Positions 48,799 to 57,851 of a stretch of DNA of 64,000 bases are shown piece after piece. Each line of letters starts with the position of its first letter. The stretch's first letter is position 1. A program made the translations under genes and the position numbers. Source of the DNA: Micromonospora sp. CP22 (GTDB lineage Bacteria; Actinomycetota; Actinomycetes; Mycobacteriales; Micromonosporaceae); contig NZ_VCJO01000016.1 of assembly GCF_009712475.1 (NCBI RefSeq), positions 1 through 64,000 of the forward strand, read 5' to 3'. The notes under the pieces were generated by a model. The model did not search any database. It saw nothing but the letters and a program-made list of their open reading frames with translations, and was not told the DNA's origin.

Positions 48799-50436
48799 TC
48801 AGTCCGGTTCCGGGGCGGGGATCTCCCGCAGGCCGCCGCCGTCGAGACGCAACCACCGCTGGACGCCGATGTCACGCAGGAAACGTTCGTCGTGGCTGAC
48901 CACCACGAACGCCCCCCGGTAGGCGTTCAACGCGTTCTCCAACTGGCCCACGCTGACCAGGTCGAGGTTGTTCGTGGGCTCGTCGAGCAGCAGCAGGTGC
49001 GGTGCCGGTTGGGCGTACAGGACACAGGCCAGGGTGGCGCGCAGGCGTTCACCACCGGAGAGGACACCGGCCGGTAGGTGGGCCCGGTCTCCCCGGAACA
49101 GGAACCGGGCCAAAAGGTTCATCCGCTCCGACCGAGGACGGTCCGGGGCGTACGCGGTGAGGTTCTCCAGCACGGTGCGGTCCCCGTCGAGCAGGTCCAG
49201 CCGCTGCGACAGGTACGCGACCCGGCCGTCGGCCCGGCGTACCTGCCCGCCCTCCGGGACCAGCTCGCCGAGCAGCAGCCGCAGCAGGGTGGACTTGCCG
49301 ACGCCGTTGGGGCCGGTCAACGCGATCCGTTCCGGCCCACGGATGACCAGGTCGACGCCGTCTGCGGCGAACAACGTCCGGGAGCCGTACCGCACCTGCG
49401 CACGCTCCGCCGCGACCAGGGTCCGACCGGCCGGGACGTCGGTCTCCGGCAGCTCCAACGCCAGCGTCGGGTCCTCCCGTAGTGCCCGCCCGGCCTCGTC
49501 GAGTCGCGCCTTGGCGTCGTTGAGCCGACTGGCGTGCGCCTGCTGGGCCCGGCCCGCCGACTCCTGGGCGCTGCGCTTGAGCCCACCGGCGACGATCCGG
49601 GCCAGGCCCGCGTTGCCGAGGTTGCGGGCCGCGTTGCCGGCTCGCCGCTCGGCGCGTTCGCGGGCCTGCTGCATCTCCCGCTTCTCCCGCTTGACCTCCA
49701 ACTCGGCGCTACGGACCTGCCGCTCCGCCAGTTCCCGGGCGGCCTGGGCCGCCGCCTCGTAGGCGGAGAAGTTCCCCCCGAACAGACGCAGTCGGCCGCC
49801 GTCGAGTTCGGCGATACGGTCCATCCGGTCCAGCAGCGTCCGATCGTGACTGACCAGCAGCAGGCAACCGGACCAGTCCTCCAGCACCGCGTACAGCCGG
49901 TGTCGGGCGTCGATGTCGAGGTTGTTCGTGGGCTCGTCGAGCAGCAGCACGTCGGGACGCCGGAGCAGTTGCGCGGCCAGGCCGAGGGAGACCACCTGAC
50001 CGCCACTGAGGGTGTGCAGGCGACGGTCCAACGCCACCTCGCCCAGACCCAACCGGTCGAGTTCGGCGCGGCTGCGCTCCTCGACGTCCCAGTCGTCGCC
50101 GACGGCGGCGAAGTTCTCCTCGCTGGCGTCACCGGCCTCGATCGCGCGCAACGCGGTCAGCGCCGGGGCGACACCCAGCACCTCCGCCACGGTCAGGTCA
50201 CCGGTCAACGGGAGGTTCTGCGGCAGGTAGCCGAGCACTCCCTCGACCGTCACGCCGCCGCCGGTGGGTACGAGGTCACCGGCGATCAGACGCAGCAGCG
50301 TCGACTTGCCGGCGCCGTTCGGCGCGACCAGACCGGTACGCCCCGGCGGCACCGTGAAGGACAGGTCCCGGAACACGGAGGTGTCGTCGGGCCAGGAAAA
50401 GGACAGATTGGTGCAGATCACGCAGACGTCGGACAT
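48799..50436 (-). CDS. ABC-F family ATPase (ribosome protection / antibiotic resistance type)
   Basis: 545 residues with two ABC domains and no membrane part. Walker A APNGAGKS and GPNGVGKS, signatures LSGGQVVSL and LSGGERLRA, two Walker B motifs LLLDEPTNNLD, and a charged coiled linker (about 250-340, EVKREKREMQQARERAERRAG). ABC-F proteins bind the ribosomal E site; those of actinomycetes often give resistance to lincosamides, macrolides or pleuromutilins. A 10-codon leader ORF with a strong ribosome binding site and a hairpin lie upstream, so control by translation-dependent attenuation is likely. The ATG at 50436 has GAGG 10 nt upstream. Confidence 0.9.
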   Translation of the reverse strand: MSDVCVICTNLSFSWPDDTSVFRDLSFTVPPGRTGLVAPNGAGKSTLLRLIAGDLVPTGGGVTVEGVLGYLPQNLPLTGDLTVAEVLGVAPALTALRAIEAGDASEENFAAVGDDWDVEERSRAELDRLGLGEVALDRRLHTLSGGQVVSLGLAAQLLRRPDVLLLDEPTNNLDIDARHRLYAVLEDWSGCLLLVSHDRTLLDRMDRIAELDGGRLRLFGGNFSAYEAAAQAARELAERQVRSAELEVKREKREMQQARERAERRAGNAARNLGNAGLARIVAGGLKRSAQESAGRAQQAHASRLNDAKARLDEAGRALREDPTLALELPETDVPAGRTLVAAERAQVRYGSRTLFAADGVDLVIRGPERIALTGPNGVGKSTLLRLLLGELVPEGGQVRRADGRVAYLSQRLDLLDGDRTVLENLTAYAPDRPRSERMNLLARFLFRGDRAHLPAGVLSGGERLRATLACVLYAQPAPHLLLLDEPTNNLDLVSVGQLENALNAYRGAFVVVSHDERFLRDIGVQRWLRLDGGGLREIPAPEPD

Positions 50437-50511
50437 CGCAGGAAACCTCGGAAAGGAAGCCGGGAACGCCACCGGCGCCCCGGTCAGGCAGACAGGGCCA
50501 CGACACGACAG

Positions 50512-50528
50512 GCCGCCGACACGGCGGC
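50512..50528 (-). promoter_or_regulatory. Hairpin between the leader peptide and the ABC-F gene
   Basis: GCCGCCG-ACA-CGGCGGC, a 7-bp perfect stem starting 9 nt after the leader stop in the minus direction. It is a candidate attenuator stem. Confidence 0.45.
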
Positions 50529-50536
50529 GGGGCTGC

Positions 50537-50569
50537 TCACCCCGAGATGTCGTCGTCCCCCGAAAGCAT
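50537..50569 (-). CDS. Leader peptide of the ABC-F gene
   Basis: Ten codons, MLSGDDDISG, then TGA. AAGGAG sits 7 nt before the ATG, a better ribosome binding site than that of the ABC-F gene itself. The short length, the hairpin that follows and the position about 100 nt upstream of an ABC-F gene are typical of ribosome-stalling attenuators of antibiotic resistance genes. Confidence 0.55.
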   Translation of the reverse strand: MLSGDDDISG

Positions 50570-50694
50570 GTCGCCGCTCCTTGCTCCGTACCCCTGGGCG
50601 GTTGATCCGCGACGGCAAGCGTACCAGTGCCGACCCGGCCGAGGCTTGCGTCGGGCCCGGCGGGACGGCGCGCGCACCGGGCGCGCGTCACCGG

Positions 50695-51966
50695 TCAGGG
50701 GCGGCTGCGCCCGCACGCCCGCAGATAGAGCAGCGCCGCCCCGGTCACCGCCACCGGCCAGAGGAGGTAGACGCCGGTCATGACCAGGAGGAACAGCACC
50801 ACCCCGATGGTCGCGGCAGCGGCATACCAGGCCGGGCTGCGGCGGGGCAGCAACCGCAGCGCCGCCGCGACACCGATGACGTAGACGGTGACGAAGGAAC
50901 CAGTGGTGAGCAGCACCAGCGGGCGGGCACCGAGACCGGTGGCCAGGGTCGCGCCCAGTGCGAGGAAGGCCAGGGTGGCGGTGACGGCGAGGCTGCGGCG
51001 GGGCACCTCACCGGCCACGCTGCCCCGGGCGAGCCAGCCGGGTAGCGCACCGTCGCGGCCGAGCGCCGCACCGAGCTTCGCCGCGCCGGCGTAGTAGGCG
51101 TTCATCGTGCCGAAGGTCAGCAGCAGTGCCGCCCCGGCGACCAGCCAGCGGACGTCGCCGCCGAGCGCGACCGCGAACAGGTCGCCCAGGGGTGCCGCGG
51201 ACCCCGCCGCCGCCGAGCCGAGGACGGCGACGGTCGCGAAGGCCACGGTCAGATACAGCGCACCGACCACGACGACCGCCGCGGTGGTGGCGCGGCGAAG
51301 GTCCCGTTCCGGGCGGCGGAACTCCCCCGTCAGGTGGGTGATCGCCTCCCAGCCGACGAAGCTCCACATCAGCAGCGCCGCCGCCGGGCCGACGGCGGTC
51401 AGGCCGTGTGGGGCGAAGGGCACCAGGTTCGCCGACTCCGCGTGCGGCAGCGACAGCAGCACCGCCGCCAGGAGCAACGCCACGAGCACCCCGGCGAGGG
51501 CGAGTTGGACCCGCCCGGCGAGTCGCACGCCGACGTGGTTGGTGACGGTGACCGCGACCATCAGCATGGCGGCCGTCACCGCGACGGTGCGGGCACCGCC
51601 GCCGAGCGCCGCCTCGACGTAGGCGGCCCCGAACAGCGCCGCCGCGCAGGCGCCCGGCGGCACCGCGAAGTAGAAGCACCAGCCGACGACGGCCGCCGCG
51701 CGGGGACCGAAGGCCATCCGGGCGTACGTCGAGACCCCACCCGCGTCCGGGTGGCGCGCGCCGAGCGCGGCGAACGTGGCCGCCAACGGCGCGGAGACGA
51801 TCACGAGCAGCAACCAGGCGAGCAGCGAGGCGGGTCCGGCCGCCTCGGCCGCCAGCGCGGGCAGCGCGATCACGCCGGTACCCAGGACGGCACCGACGTA
51901 GAGGGCGGTGCCCTGAGCGGCGGTGAGCCGACCGCCGACCACCGGCGCGACACGAGTCTGAGTCAT
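50695..51966 (-). CDS. APC superfamily amino acid permease
   Basis: 423 residues with about 12 membrane segments. GTALYVGAVLGTGVIALPALAA is the APC helix 1 with its unwound GTGV motif, and MWSFVGWEAITHLTGEFRRPERDL the conserved helix 6-loop region (WEA, E, P). Such YjeH/YfnA-like proteins move amino acids or amines with protons. It is divergent from the GlxA-type regulator (70 nt between starts), which may control it. The 258 nt downstream to the ABC-F gene contain the leader ORF and hairpin. Confidence 0.9.
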   Translation of the reverse strand: MTQTRVAPVVGGRLTAAQGTALYVGAVLGTGVIALPALAAEAAGPASLLAWLLLVIVSAPLAATFAALGARHPDAGGVSTYARMAFGPRAAAVVGWCFYFAVPPGACAAALFGAAYVEAALGGGARTVAVTAAMLMVAVTVTNHVGVRLAGRVQLALAGVLVALLLAAVLLSLPHAESANLVPFAPHGLTAVGPAAALLMWSFVGWEAITHLTGEFRRPERDLRRATTAAVVVVGALYLTVAFATVAVLGSAAAGSAAPLGDLFAVALGGDVRWLVAGAALLLTFGTMNAYYAGAAKLGAALGRDGALPGWLARGSVAGEVPRRSLAVTATLAFLALGATLATGLGARPLVLLTTGSFVTVYVIGVAAALRLLPRRSPAWYAAAATIGVVLFLLVMTGVYLLWPVAVTGAALLYLRACGRSRP

Positions 51967-52036
51967 GGGGCAACCCTCGTCCGGTTCGGCCGGGTCGGCC
52001 AGTCGGATTGGCGCCGACCTGCGTTAGATTCCTGCC

Positions 52037-53044
52037 ATGCGTCCGCACGTCGTCGCGGTGGCGGTGACCGACAACCTGCCGTTCTTCGAGCTGGCGGTCC
52101 CGTTGGAGGTGTTCGGCACGGACCGGCGGGACATCGTCGACCCGTCGTACGAGGTGCGCCTGTGTGCGGTCGAGCCGGGTCCGCTGCGCACCACCGCGGG
52201 CGGTGCCTGGATCGACGCCCGGTACGGCGTGGCCGACCTGGTCGAGGCGGACACGGTGCTGGTGCCGGCGTGTGCCCGACCGGTCCAGACCAGTCCCCCG
52301 GCCGAGCTGGTCGAGGCGCTGCGCGCCGCGTACGCGCGAGGCAGGCGCATCGTCGGTCTCTGCACCGGCGCGTACCCGATCGCCGCCGCCGGCCTGCTCG
52401 ACTGCCGCCGCGCCACCACGCACTGGATGAACGCCCAGGATTTCGCCGGCCGGTTCCCGCTGGTCGACCTCGACCCCCGGGTGCTGTACGTGGCCGAGGG
52501 GAACATCTTCACCTCGGCGGGTACGGCCGCCGCCATCGATCTGTGCCTGCACCTGGTGCGGCAGGACCACGGCGCGGCGGTGGCCAACGAGGTGGCCCGG
52601 CGGATGGTGGTGGCACCGCAGCGCAGTGCCGACCACACCCAGTACCCGGCGCCGCCGATGCGGGGCACCTCCCCGGCCGATCTGAGCCCGGTGTTGGAGT
52701 GGGCTCGGCAGCACCTCGACCGGCCGCTGTCGGTCAACGACCTGGCCCGTGCGGCCAACCTGAGCCCGCGTACCCTGGCCCGCCGGTTCCGCGACTCCCT
52801 CGGCACCACGCCGTTGCAGTGGTTGCTGGAGCAGCGGGTCCGGTTGGCGCAGGAGTTGCTGGAGACCACCGAGGAGCCGGTGGAGCGGATCGCGCACCGC
52901 ACCGGTTTCGGCAGCGGCGCCAACCTGCGCCAGCACTTCGGGCGGATCAGTGGGATGACCCCGCAGACCTACCGACACGTCTTCCGGTACCGCAGCGGTG
53001 CGGCGGGCCGCCCGACGGTCACCCCACAGTCGGCCGGGCACTGA
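52037..53044 (+). CDS. GlxA family transcriptional regulator (DJ-1/PfpI + AraC HTH)
   Basis: 335 residues. N-terminal amidase-like DJ-1/PfpI domain (1-175; nucleophile-elbow-like GLCTGAYPIAAAG, NIFTSAGTAAAIDLCLHLV) and two AraC HTH units (LSVNDLARAANLSPRTLARRFRDSLG and EPVERIAHRTGFGSGANLRQHFGRISG). No catalytic use of the N-terminal domain is implied; it binds an effector. The divergent permease gene is a plausible target. Confidence 0.92.
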   Translation: MRPHVVAVAVTDNLPFFELAVPLEVFGTDRRDIVDPSYEVRLCAVEPGPLRTTAGGAWIDARYGVADLVEADTVLVPACARPVQTSPPAELVEALRAAYARGRRIVGLCTGAYPIAAAGLLDCRRATTHWMNAQDFAGRFPLVDLDPRVLYVAEGNIFTSAGTAAAIDLCLHLVRQDHGAAVANEVARRMVVAPQRSADHTQYPAPPMRGTSPADLSPVLEWARQHLDRPLSVNDLARAANLSPRTLARRFRDSLGTTPLQWLLEQRVRLAQELLETTEEPVERIAHRTGFGSGANLRQHFGRISGMTPQTYRHVFRYRSGAAGRPTVTPQSAGH

Positions 53045-53112
53045 CCGCGTTGACCAGGAGGTCACCGGGGATGCCGGACGTTGTCGTGCGACTACCGGTG
53101 GGCTCGAAGCCG

Positions 53113-53358
53113 TTACCTTTCTGAAGGTTTCCGGATCGCGTCGCGGACCCGGTCGATGACCGCCAGGGCGGGGCCGACGGCCAGGTTCCCCTTGGCCGTC
53201 TGGGCGCTGGGGTGCGGCCGGGTCGGTGCGCTGGCCGCTGCGACGCGGACGGCGGCGGCCAGGGTACGCAGCCGGTCGGCCGACACGTGTTGCCGCAGTT
53301 GGGGGAACGTCCGCTGAAACGGGTCACCGACAAGCGCCGGTCGGCGGCCCCGACTCAC
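53113..53358 (-). pseudogene. Remnant of a hemerythrin (HHE) domain protein, C-terminal part
   Basis: About 80 codons ending in a stop: ALVGDPFQRTFPQLRQHVSA, then APTRPHPSAQTAKGN and VGPALAVIDRVRDAIRK. This matches the C-terminal part of actinobacterial HHE proteins (APTRPHPHAP...GP...DRVRDA). The first about 110 residues with the metal-binding histidines are missing; the frame upstream runs into the promoter region of the GH10 gene. No start codon with a ribosome binding site is visible. Probably a truncated, non-functional gene left by a rearrangement. Confidence 0.6.
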
Positions 53359-53399
53359 CCGGTGGAGCGGCTCGCCCGCGCGTCGCGTCATTACCGGAA

Positions 53400-53411
53400 A
53401 CTTCCGGAAGT
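53400..53411. promoter_or_regulatory. ACTTCCGGAAGT site upstream of the large GH10 gene
   Basis: 12-bp perfect palindrome, sharing the 11-mer ACTTCCGGAAG with the GH67 promoter. It is preceded by CCGGAA (53394), so CCGGAA-AC-TTCCGG is a second, overlapping inverted repeat. It lies just upstream of the predicted -35. Confidence 0.55.
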
Positions 53412-53413
53412 TC

Positions 53414-53442
53414 TGGCCACGGCCGCCACCTCGACATAACAT
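53414..53442 (+). promoter_or_regulatory. Predicted promoter of the large GH10 gene
   Basis: TAACAT (53437-53442) is a good -10; TGGCCA (53414-53419), 17 nt upstream, is a poor -35, which fits dependence on an activator bound at the adjacent palindrome. The leader to the ATG is about 70 nt. Confidence 0.45.
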
Positions 53443-53517
53443 GCACGCGCTTTGATCCACCCGAAGGTCCACGTCAGAGACACCCCACCAGCACCGATCT
53501 CACATAGAGGAATGCCG

Positions 53518-56500
53518 ATGCGCCTCTGGAACCTCTCCCATCGATCGCGACGCCGATCCCGGACCATCGCGTTGCTCTCCTCGGCCGCGCTCGTGGCGGC
53601 CATCGCGGTGGCACCCACCCCGGCCGCCGCCGCCGAAGTCGTCCTCGCCAACGACTTCGAGTCCGGCTCGTACGCCCCCTGGGGGCCGCGCGGTGACGTC
53701 ACCCTCGCCATCACCGACGAGGGACACGAGAGCGACAGCAGCCTGTCGGTCACCGGCCGCACGGCCAACTGGCAGGGCCCGGCGACCAGCGCGACGGCGC
53801 TGTTCCGACCGGGTACGCAGTACTCGGTCACCGCCTGGGTGAAGCTGCCGGCCGGCACCGAGGGCACCGCTGGAGTGCACTTCACCGTCGAGGCGACCCC
53901 GGCCGACGGCGGCGACAACACCTACACCTGGATCGGTGGGGACGTCCCGACCACCGCCGACAGCTGGGTGCAGATCGGCGGCACCTACACCCTGCCCGCC
54001 GGGCTCAGCGCCGCCACCCTCTACGTCGAGGCGGCGGACGACACCCCGTTCCTCCTCGACGACGTGCTGATCACCGCACCGGACGGTGGACCGGGCGGGC
54101 CCGCACCCGGCACCGTCGTCATCGACACCGACTTCGAGGACGGGCTGGACGGCTGGGGCCCGCGTGACAGCGGCCCCGGGGCCCCGACGGTCGGCATCAG
54201 CGACGTCGCACACGGCGGCGCGGCAGCGGCACTGGTCAGCGACCGGGTCAACCAGGGCGCCGGGATCGGGCGCGACGTCGCCGGTCTGTTCGAGGCGGGC
54301 GTCACCTACGAGTTCAGCGCCTGGGTACGGTTCGCCCAGGGTCAGCCGACCGACCAGATCTGGCTCAGCCTGGCCAGCACCTCCGGCGGCAGCCAGTCGT
54401 TCAGCACCATCGCCCAGTTCGACTCGATCACCAACACCGGCTGGACCGAGGTGACCGCCCGGTTCACGATGCCCGCCGCGGACGAGGCGCTGCTGTACTT
54501 CGAGACCCGTTGGGAGGGCGCGGACGTCACCGGTAACACCAGCGACTTCCTGGTCGACGACATCGTCGTACGGGTGCCCGAGCCGCCGGTCATCGAGGAC
54601 CTCACCGGCCTCCACGAGACCACCGACTTCCCGGTCGGCGTGGCGATCGACGCCCGGGAGACCGTGGGCGCGCCCACCCAGCTGCTCACCCGGCACTTCA
54701 ACCAGGTCACGCACGAGAACCACATGAAGCCGGAGGCGTGGTACGACGACGAGGGCAACTTCCGGCCGCACGAGCAGGCGCTCGCGGTGCTGGACTTCGC
54801 CCGCGACAACGACCTGCGCGTCTACGGCCACGTGCTGGTCTGGCACAGCCAGACCCCGGACTGGTTCTTCCAGGACCCGGACGGTCAGCCGCTGACCACC
54901 TCCACGGCGCACCAGCAGTTGCTGCGTGACCGGCTGCGTACCCACATCTTCAACGTCGCCGAATCGCTGGCCGACCGTTACGGCCCGTTCGGCTCCCCCA
55001 CCAACCCGCTGTACGCCTGGGACGTCGTCAACGAGGTCATCAGCGACAGCGGCGAGTACGCCGACGGCCTGCGCCGCAGCGAGTGGTACCGGATCCTCGG
55101 CGAGAGCTTCATCGACCTGTCGTTCGAGTACGCGCACGAGGCGTTCAACGACGTCCATGCCGCAGCCGGCAGCAGCGACCCGGTGACCCTGTTCATCAAC
55201 GACTACAACACCGAGCAGAGCGGCAAGCAGGCCCGCTACCGGGCGCTGGTGCAGCGACTGCTCGACCGTGAGGTGCCGATCGACGGCGTGGGTCACCAGT
55301 TCCACGTCTCGCTGGCCACGCCGGTCGGCAGCCTGAAGGCCACCCTGGAGTCCTTCGCGACGCTGCCGCTGACCCAGGCCGTCACCGAACTCGACGTCAC
55401 CACCGGCACCCCGGTGACCCAGGCGCGTCTGATCGAGCAGGGCTACTTCTACCGGGACGCCTTCCGGATCTTCCGGGAGCACACCGACGACCTGTTCGCC
55501 GTCACCGTCTGGGGCCTCACCGACGGCCGGTCGTGGCGGTCGGCCAACTCGCCACTGCTGTTCGACGACAACCTGCGCGCCAAGCCCGCGTACCACGGAG
55601 CGGTGGACGGCGAGCTGCCGGCACGCCTGCGTACCGCGAACGTCTTCGCCGGTGACGTGGCCCTCACGGGCACCGCGCCGAAGGACCTGACCTGGCGCAA
55701 GCTGCCGCTGCACCCGATCGAGGACACGGCACGGTTCCAGTTGCGCTGGGCGTCGGACCACCTGACCGCGTACGTGGCGGTCGACGACACCTCGTCCTCC
55801 GACGACGACAAGGTCACCTTCACCCTGGGCGACGAGCCCTACCGGGTCTCCCGCGACGGCACCGGTGACGTGCCGGCCGTGGCGGCCGAACGCGACGGCG
55901 GCTACCACCTGGTGGCCCACCTGCCGCTGACCGACGCCGCCGAGGGCGACACCCGCACCTTCGACGTGCGGGTGACCGACAACGGCACCACCTCCGGCTG
56001 GAACACTCCGGGCGCCGTCGGCACCCTGAGCCTGGTGGAGGAGCTGTCGTACCTGGAGGTACGCGAGACGGCCACCGCGCCGGTCATCGACGGCGCCGTG
56101 GACGCCGCCTGGGCCCAGGCCGGCTCGGTCACCACCGCCAAGCAGGTCTCCGGCACCGACGGGGCGACCGCCGAGGTACGCACCCTCTGGCGGGGTCAGA
56201 CGCTCTACGTGCTGGCCGAGGTCACCGACCCGGTCGTCGACGTCTCCGGTTCCGACCCGTGGACGCAGGACTCGGTCGAGATCTACGTCGACGCGGGCAA
56301 CGTCAAGAACGGACCCTTCCGTTACGACGACACCCAGATCCGGATCAACGCCGACAACGTCGTGTCGTTCGGCACCGGGGACGAGGCGTTCCAGGCCGGG
56401 CGGCTGGAGAGCGCCGCGGTGCGGACCGAGAGCGGCTACACCATCGAGGCGGCGATCAGCCTGCTCGAATACGGCGGCGTCGGCACGTTCCACGGCCTGG

Positions 56501-56889
56501 ACTTCCAGGTCAACGACGCCTCCGACGGCGCCCGTACGTCGATCCGCAACTGGGCGGAGCAGAACGGCGAGGGCTACCAGACCACCGCCCGCTGGGGCGT
56601 GGGTCGGCTGGTCGCCGGCTCCAACGTGGAGATCACGGTGACCCGGATCGCCCGCTGGAACTCCGACAGCGGCGGCGGTTACTGCTCCACCATCACCGCC
56701 ACCAACACCGGCGACGAGGCGGTCGAGTGGACCGCCGTGGTCGACCTGGAGGGTGACATCTACGACGCCTGGAACTTCCAGCGGGAACGACTGGGCGACG
56801 GCAGCTACCGGATCAAGGGAGTGGACTGGAACCGGACCCTGAAAGCCGGTGCCAGCACCTACAGCATCGGGTACTGCGCCAACCTGTGA
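53518..56889 (+). CDS. Secreted multi-domain GH10 xylanase (CBM22-CBM22-GH10-CBM9-CBM2-like)
   Basis: 1,123 residues. Signal peptide to about residue 38 (...PAAAA); two CBM22-type modules (about 40-190 and 200-355); GH10 barrel (about 365-700) with acid/base Glu506 in WDVVNEVIS and nucleophile Glu624 in AVTELDVT; two CBM9-like domains (about 705-840 and 845-1035, VIDGAVDAAWAQA, DSVEIYVDAGN); and a C-terminal CBM2-like module (Cys at start and end, WNFQ, WNRTL). This is the layout of large cell-associated or insoluble-xylan xylanases. The ATG at 53518 is chosen because GAGGA lies 6 nt upstream; the ATG at 53512 abuts that site. It is transcribed alone and ends in a strong terminator. Confidence 0.95.
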   Translation: MRLWNLSHRSRRRSRTIALLSSAALVAAIAVAPTPAAAAEVVLANDFESGSYAPWGPRGDVTLAITDEGHESDSSLSVTGRTANWQGPATSATALFRPGTQYSVTAWVKLPAGTEGTAGVHFTVEATPADGGDNTYTWIGGDVPTTADSWVQIGGTYTLPAGLSAATLYVEAADDTPFLLDDVLITAPDGGPGGPAPGTVVIDTDFEDGLDGWGPRDSGPGAPTVGISDVAHGGAAAALVSDRVNQGAGIGRDVAGLFEAGVTYEFSAWVRFAQGQPTDQIWLSLASTSGGSQSFSTIAQFDSITNTGWTEVTARFTMPAADEALLYFETRWEGADVTGNTSDFLVDDIVVRVPEPPVIEDLTGLHETTDFPVGVAIDARETVGAPTQLLTRHFNQVTHENHMKPEAWYDDEGNFRPHEQALAVLDFARDNDLRVYGHVLVWHSQTPDWFFQDPDGQPLTTSTAHQQLLRDRLRTHIFNVAESLADRYGPFGSPTNPLYAWDVVNEVISDSGEYADGLRRSEWYRILGESFIDLSFEYAHEAFNDVHAAAGSSDPVTLFINDYNTEQSGKQARYRALVQRLLDREVPIDGVGHQFHVSLATPVGSLKATLESFATLPLTQAVTELDVTTGTPVTQARLIEQGYFYRDAFRIFREHTDDLFAVTVWGLTDGRSWRSANSPLLFDDNLRAKPAYHGAVDGELPARLRTANVFAGDVALTGTAPKDLTWRKLPLHPIEDTARFQLRWASDHLTAYVAVDDTSSSDDDKVTFTLGDEPYRVSRDGTGDVPAVAAERDGGYHLVAHLPLTDAAEGDTRTFDVRVTDNGTTSGWNTPGAVGTLSLVEELSYLEVRETATAPVIDGAVDAAWAQAGSVTTAKQVSGTDGATAEVRTLWRGQTLYVLAEVTDPVVDVSGSDPWTQDSVEIYVDAGNVKNGPFRYDDTQIRINADNVVSFGTGDEAFQAGRLESAAVRTESGYTIEAAISLLEYGGVGTFHGLDFQVNDASDGARTSIRNWAEQNGEGYQTTARWGVGRLVAGSNVEITVTRIARWNSDSGGGYCSTITATNTGDEAVEWTAVVDLEGDIYDAWNFQRERLGDGSYRIKGVDWNRTLKAGASTYSIGYCANL

Positions 56890-56896
56890 CACCCGT

Positions 56897-56931
56897 GCGG
56901 ACCCGTCGGCTGATCCTGCCGGCGGGTCCGC
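56897..56931 (+). terminator. Terminator of the large GH10 gene
   Basis: 56897-56910 (GCGGACCCGTCGGC) pairs with 56918-56931 over 14 bp with one G-T wobble; 7-nt loop. Confidence 0.82.
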
Positions 56932-57089
56932 GCCGGTGAGATGACTCCGGTGGGGGCCACCGAGCACTGTCGGCGGTGGCCGCCACCGATCCCGGGGGCA
57001 CCGGGTGCGGGCGTCATCCCACGTCGGCCAGACAGTGCAATATGCTGCGTGGGGACGGCAGTCCGCAGCGGGCGAGGCGGGAGCGTGAC

Positions 57090-57638
57090 GTGACGGCGGC
57101 TGTGATCACAGCCAGCGCCAGCATCGTGGTCGCGGTACTGGTCTTCGTGCTCAACCAGTACGCCCAGATTCGCGCCGAGCGCCGCCGCGCCCGCCTCGAC
57201 CGAGTGGCGAACCAGTTGCGCGACCTCTACGGCCCGCTGCACGCCCTCGTCGACGTCAACGAACGACTCTGGCAGGCACTTCGCGACGACAATCTGCCCG
57301 GCCAGCAGCAGCGCAGGTCAGACACGGCCTTGACCGAGGATCAGCAGGATCAGTGGATGCGGTGGGTTCAGCAGGCGCTCATGCCGGCGAACATCCAGAT
57401 GCGCGACCTCATCGTCGGCCGCGCCGACCTGGTGATCGAGGATCGCATGCCGGAGCCTTTGCGAGCCTTCTGTGCCCACGTCGCCGCATACGAGGTCGCG
57501 CTGGCCCACGCGGACAACCGACGGCCCCTGATCAGGCATCCCGGTGCCGCGTACGTCGATTACGTTCGCAGGTCGTTCGATGTGTTGAAACGGGAGCACC
57601 ACCGGTTGCTGGCGACGCGCCGCAGCGGTCGCGGGTAA
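57090..57638 (+). CDS. Single-pass membrane protein of unknown function
   Basis: 182 residues from a GTG with GGGAG 7 nt upstream. An N-terminal helix (AAVITASASIVVAVLVFVLNQYA) with a short outside part is followed by a basic coiled segment (RAERRRARLDRVANQLRDLYGPLHALVDVNERLWQ) and a helical cytoplasmic domain. I do not recognise the family. TATGCT at 57041 could be a -10. Similar one-helix-plus-coil proteins are found near defence and signalling genes, but no partner can be named here. Confidence 0.7.
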   Translation: MTAAVITASASIVVAVLVFVLNQYAQIRAERRRARLDRVANQLRDLYGPLHALVDVNERLWQALRDDNLPGQQQRRSDTALTEDQQDQWMRWVQQALMPANIQMRDLIVGRADLVIEDRMPEPLRAFCAHVAAYEVALAHADNRRPLIRHPGAAYVDYVRRSFDVLKREHHRLLATRRSGRG

Positions 57639-57851
57639 TCAAAGACACACGGTTCACCGGCGGGTCGATCACGGCGATATGGCAACTGACGGGTATCCTG
57701 CGCTCTGCTGGTGTACCTGCCTCGTGAGGGATACCCTGAGTTCTTCGGTAATCAGCCCTATCGCGATCGACGGGCAAGCCTCAGCCGAAAAGGTGCGTGC
57801 TGGTGTGCGCCGCCGCCACCTGCATCGAGGTTCGTAGGGGAAGGCACAGGG

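Noticed and set aside
53115..53128. ACCTT-N4-AAGGT inverted repeat after the GlxA gene
   Set aside because: Five-bp arms inside the hemerythrin remnant; no promoter nearby.
53500..56967. 1,155-codon open frame antisense to the large GH10 gene
   Set aside because: Low-complexity Gly/Val/Arg/Asp composition and no motifs; the plus strand has catalytic residues, a signal peptide and a terminator.
57691..57736. GGGTATCC / GGATACCC inverted repeat upstream of the hydrolase as a riboswitch
   Set aside because: Eight-bp arms with a 30-nt loop and no known riboswitch core; noted only as unexplained.
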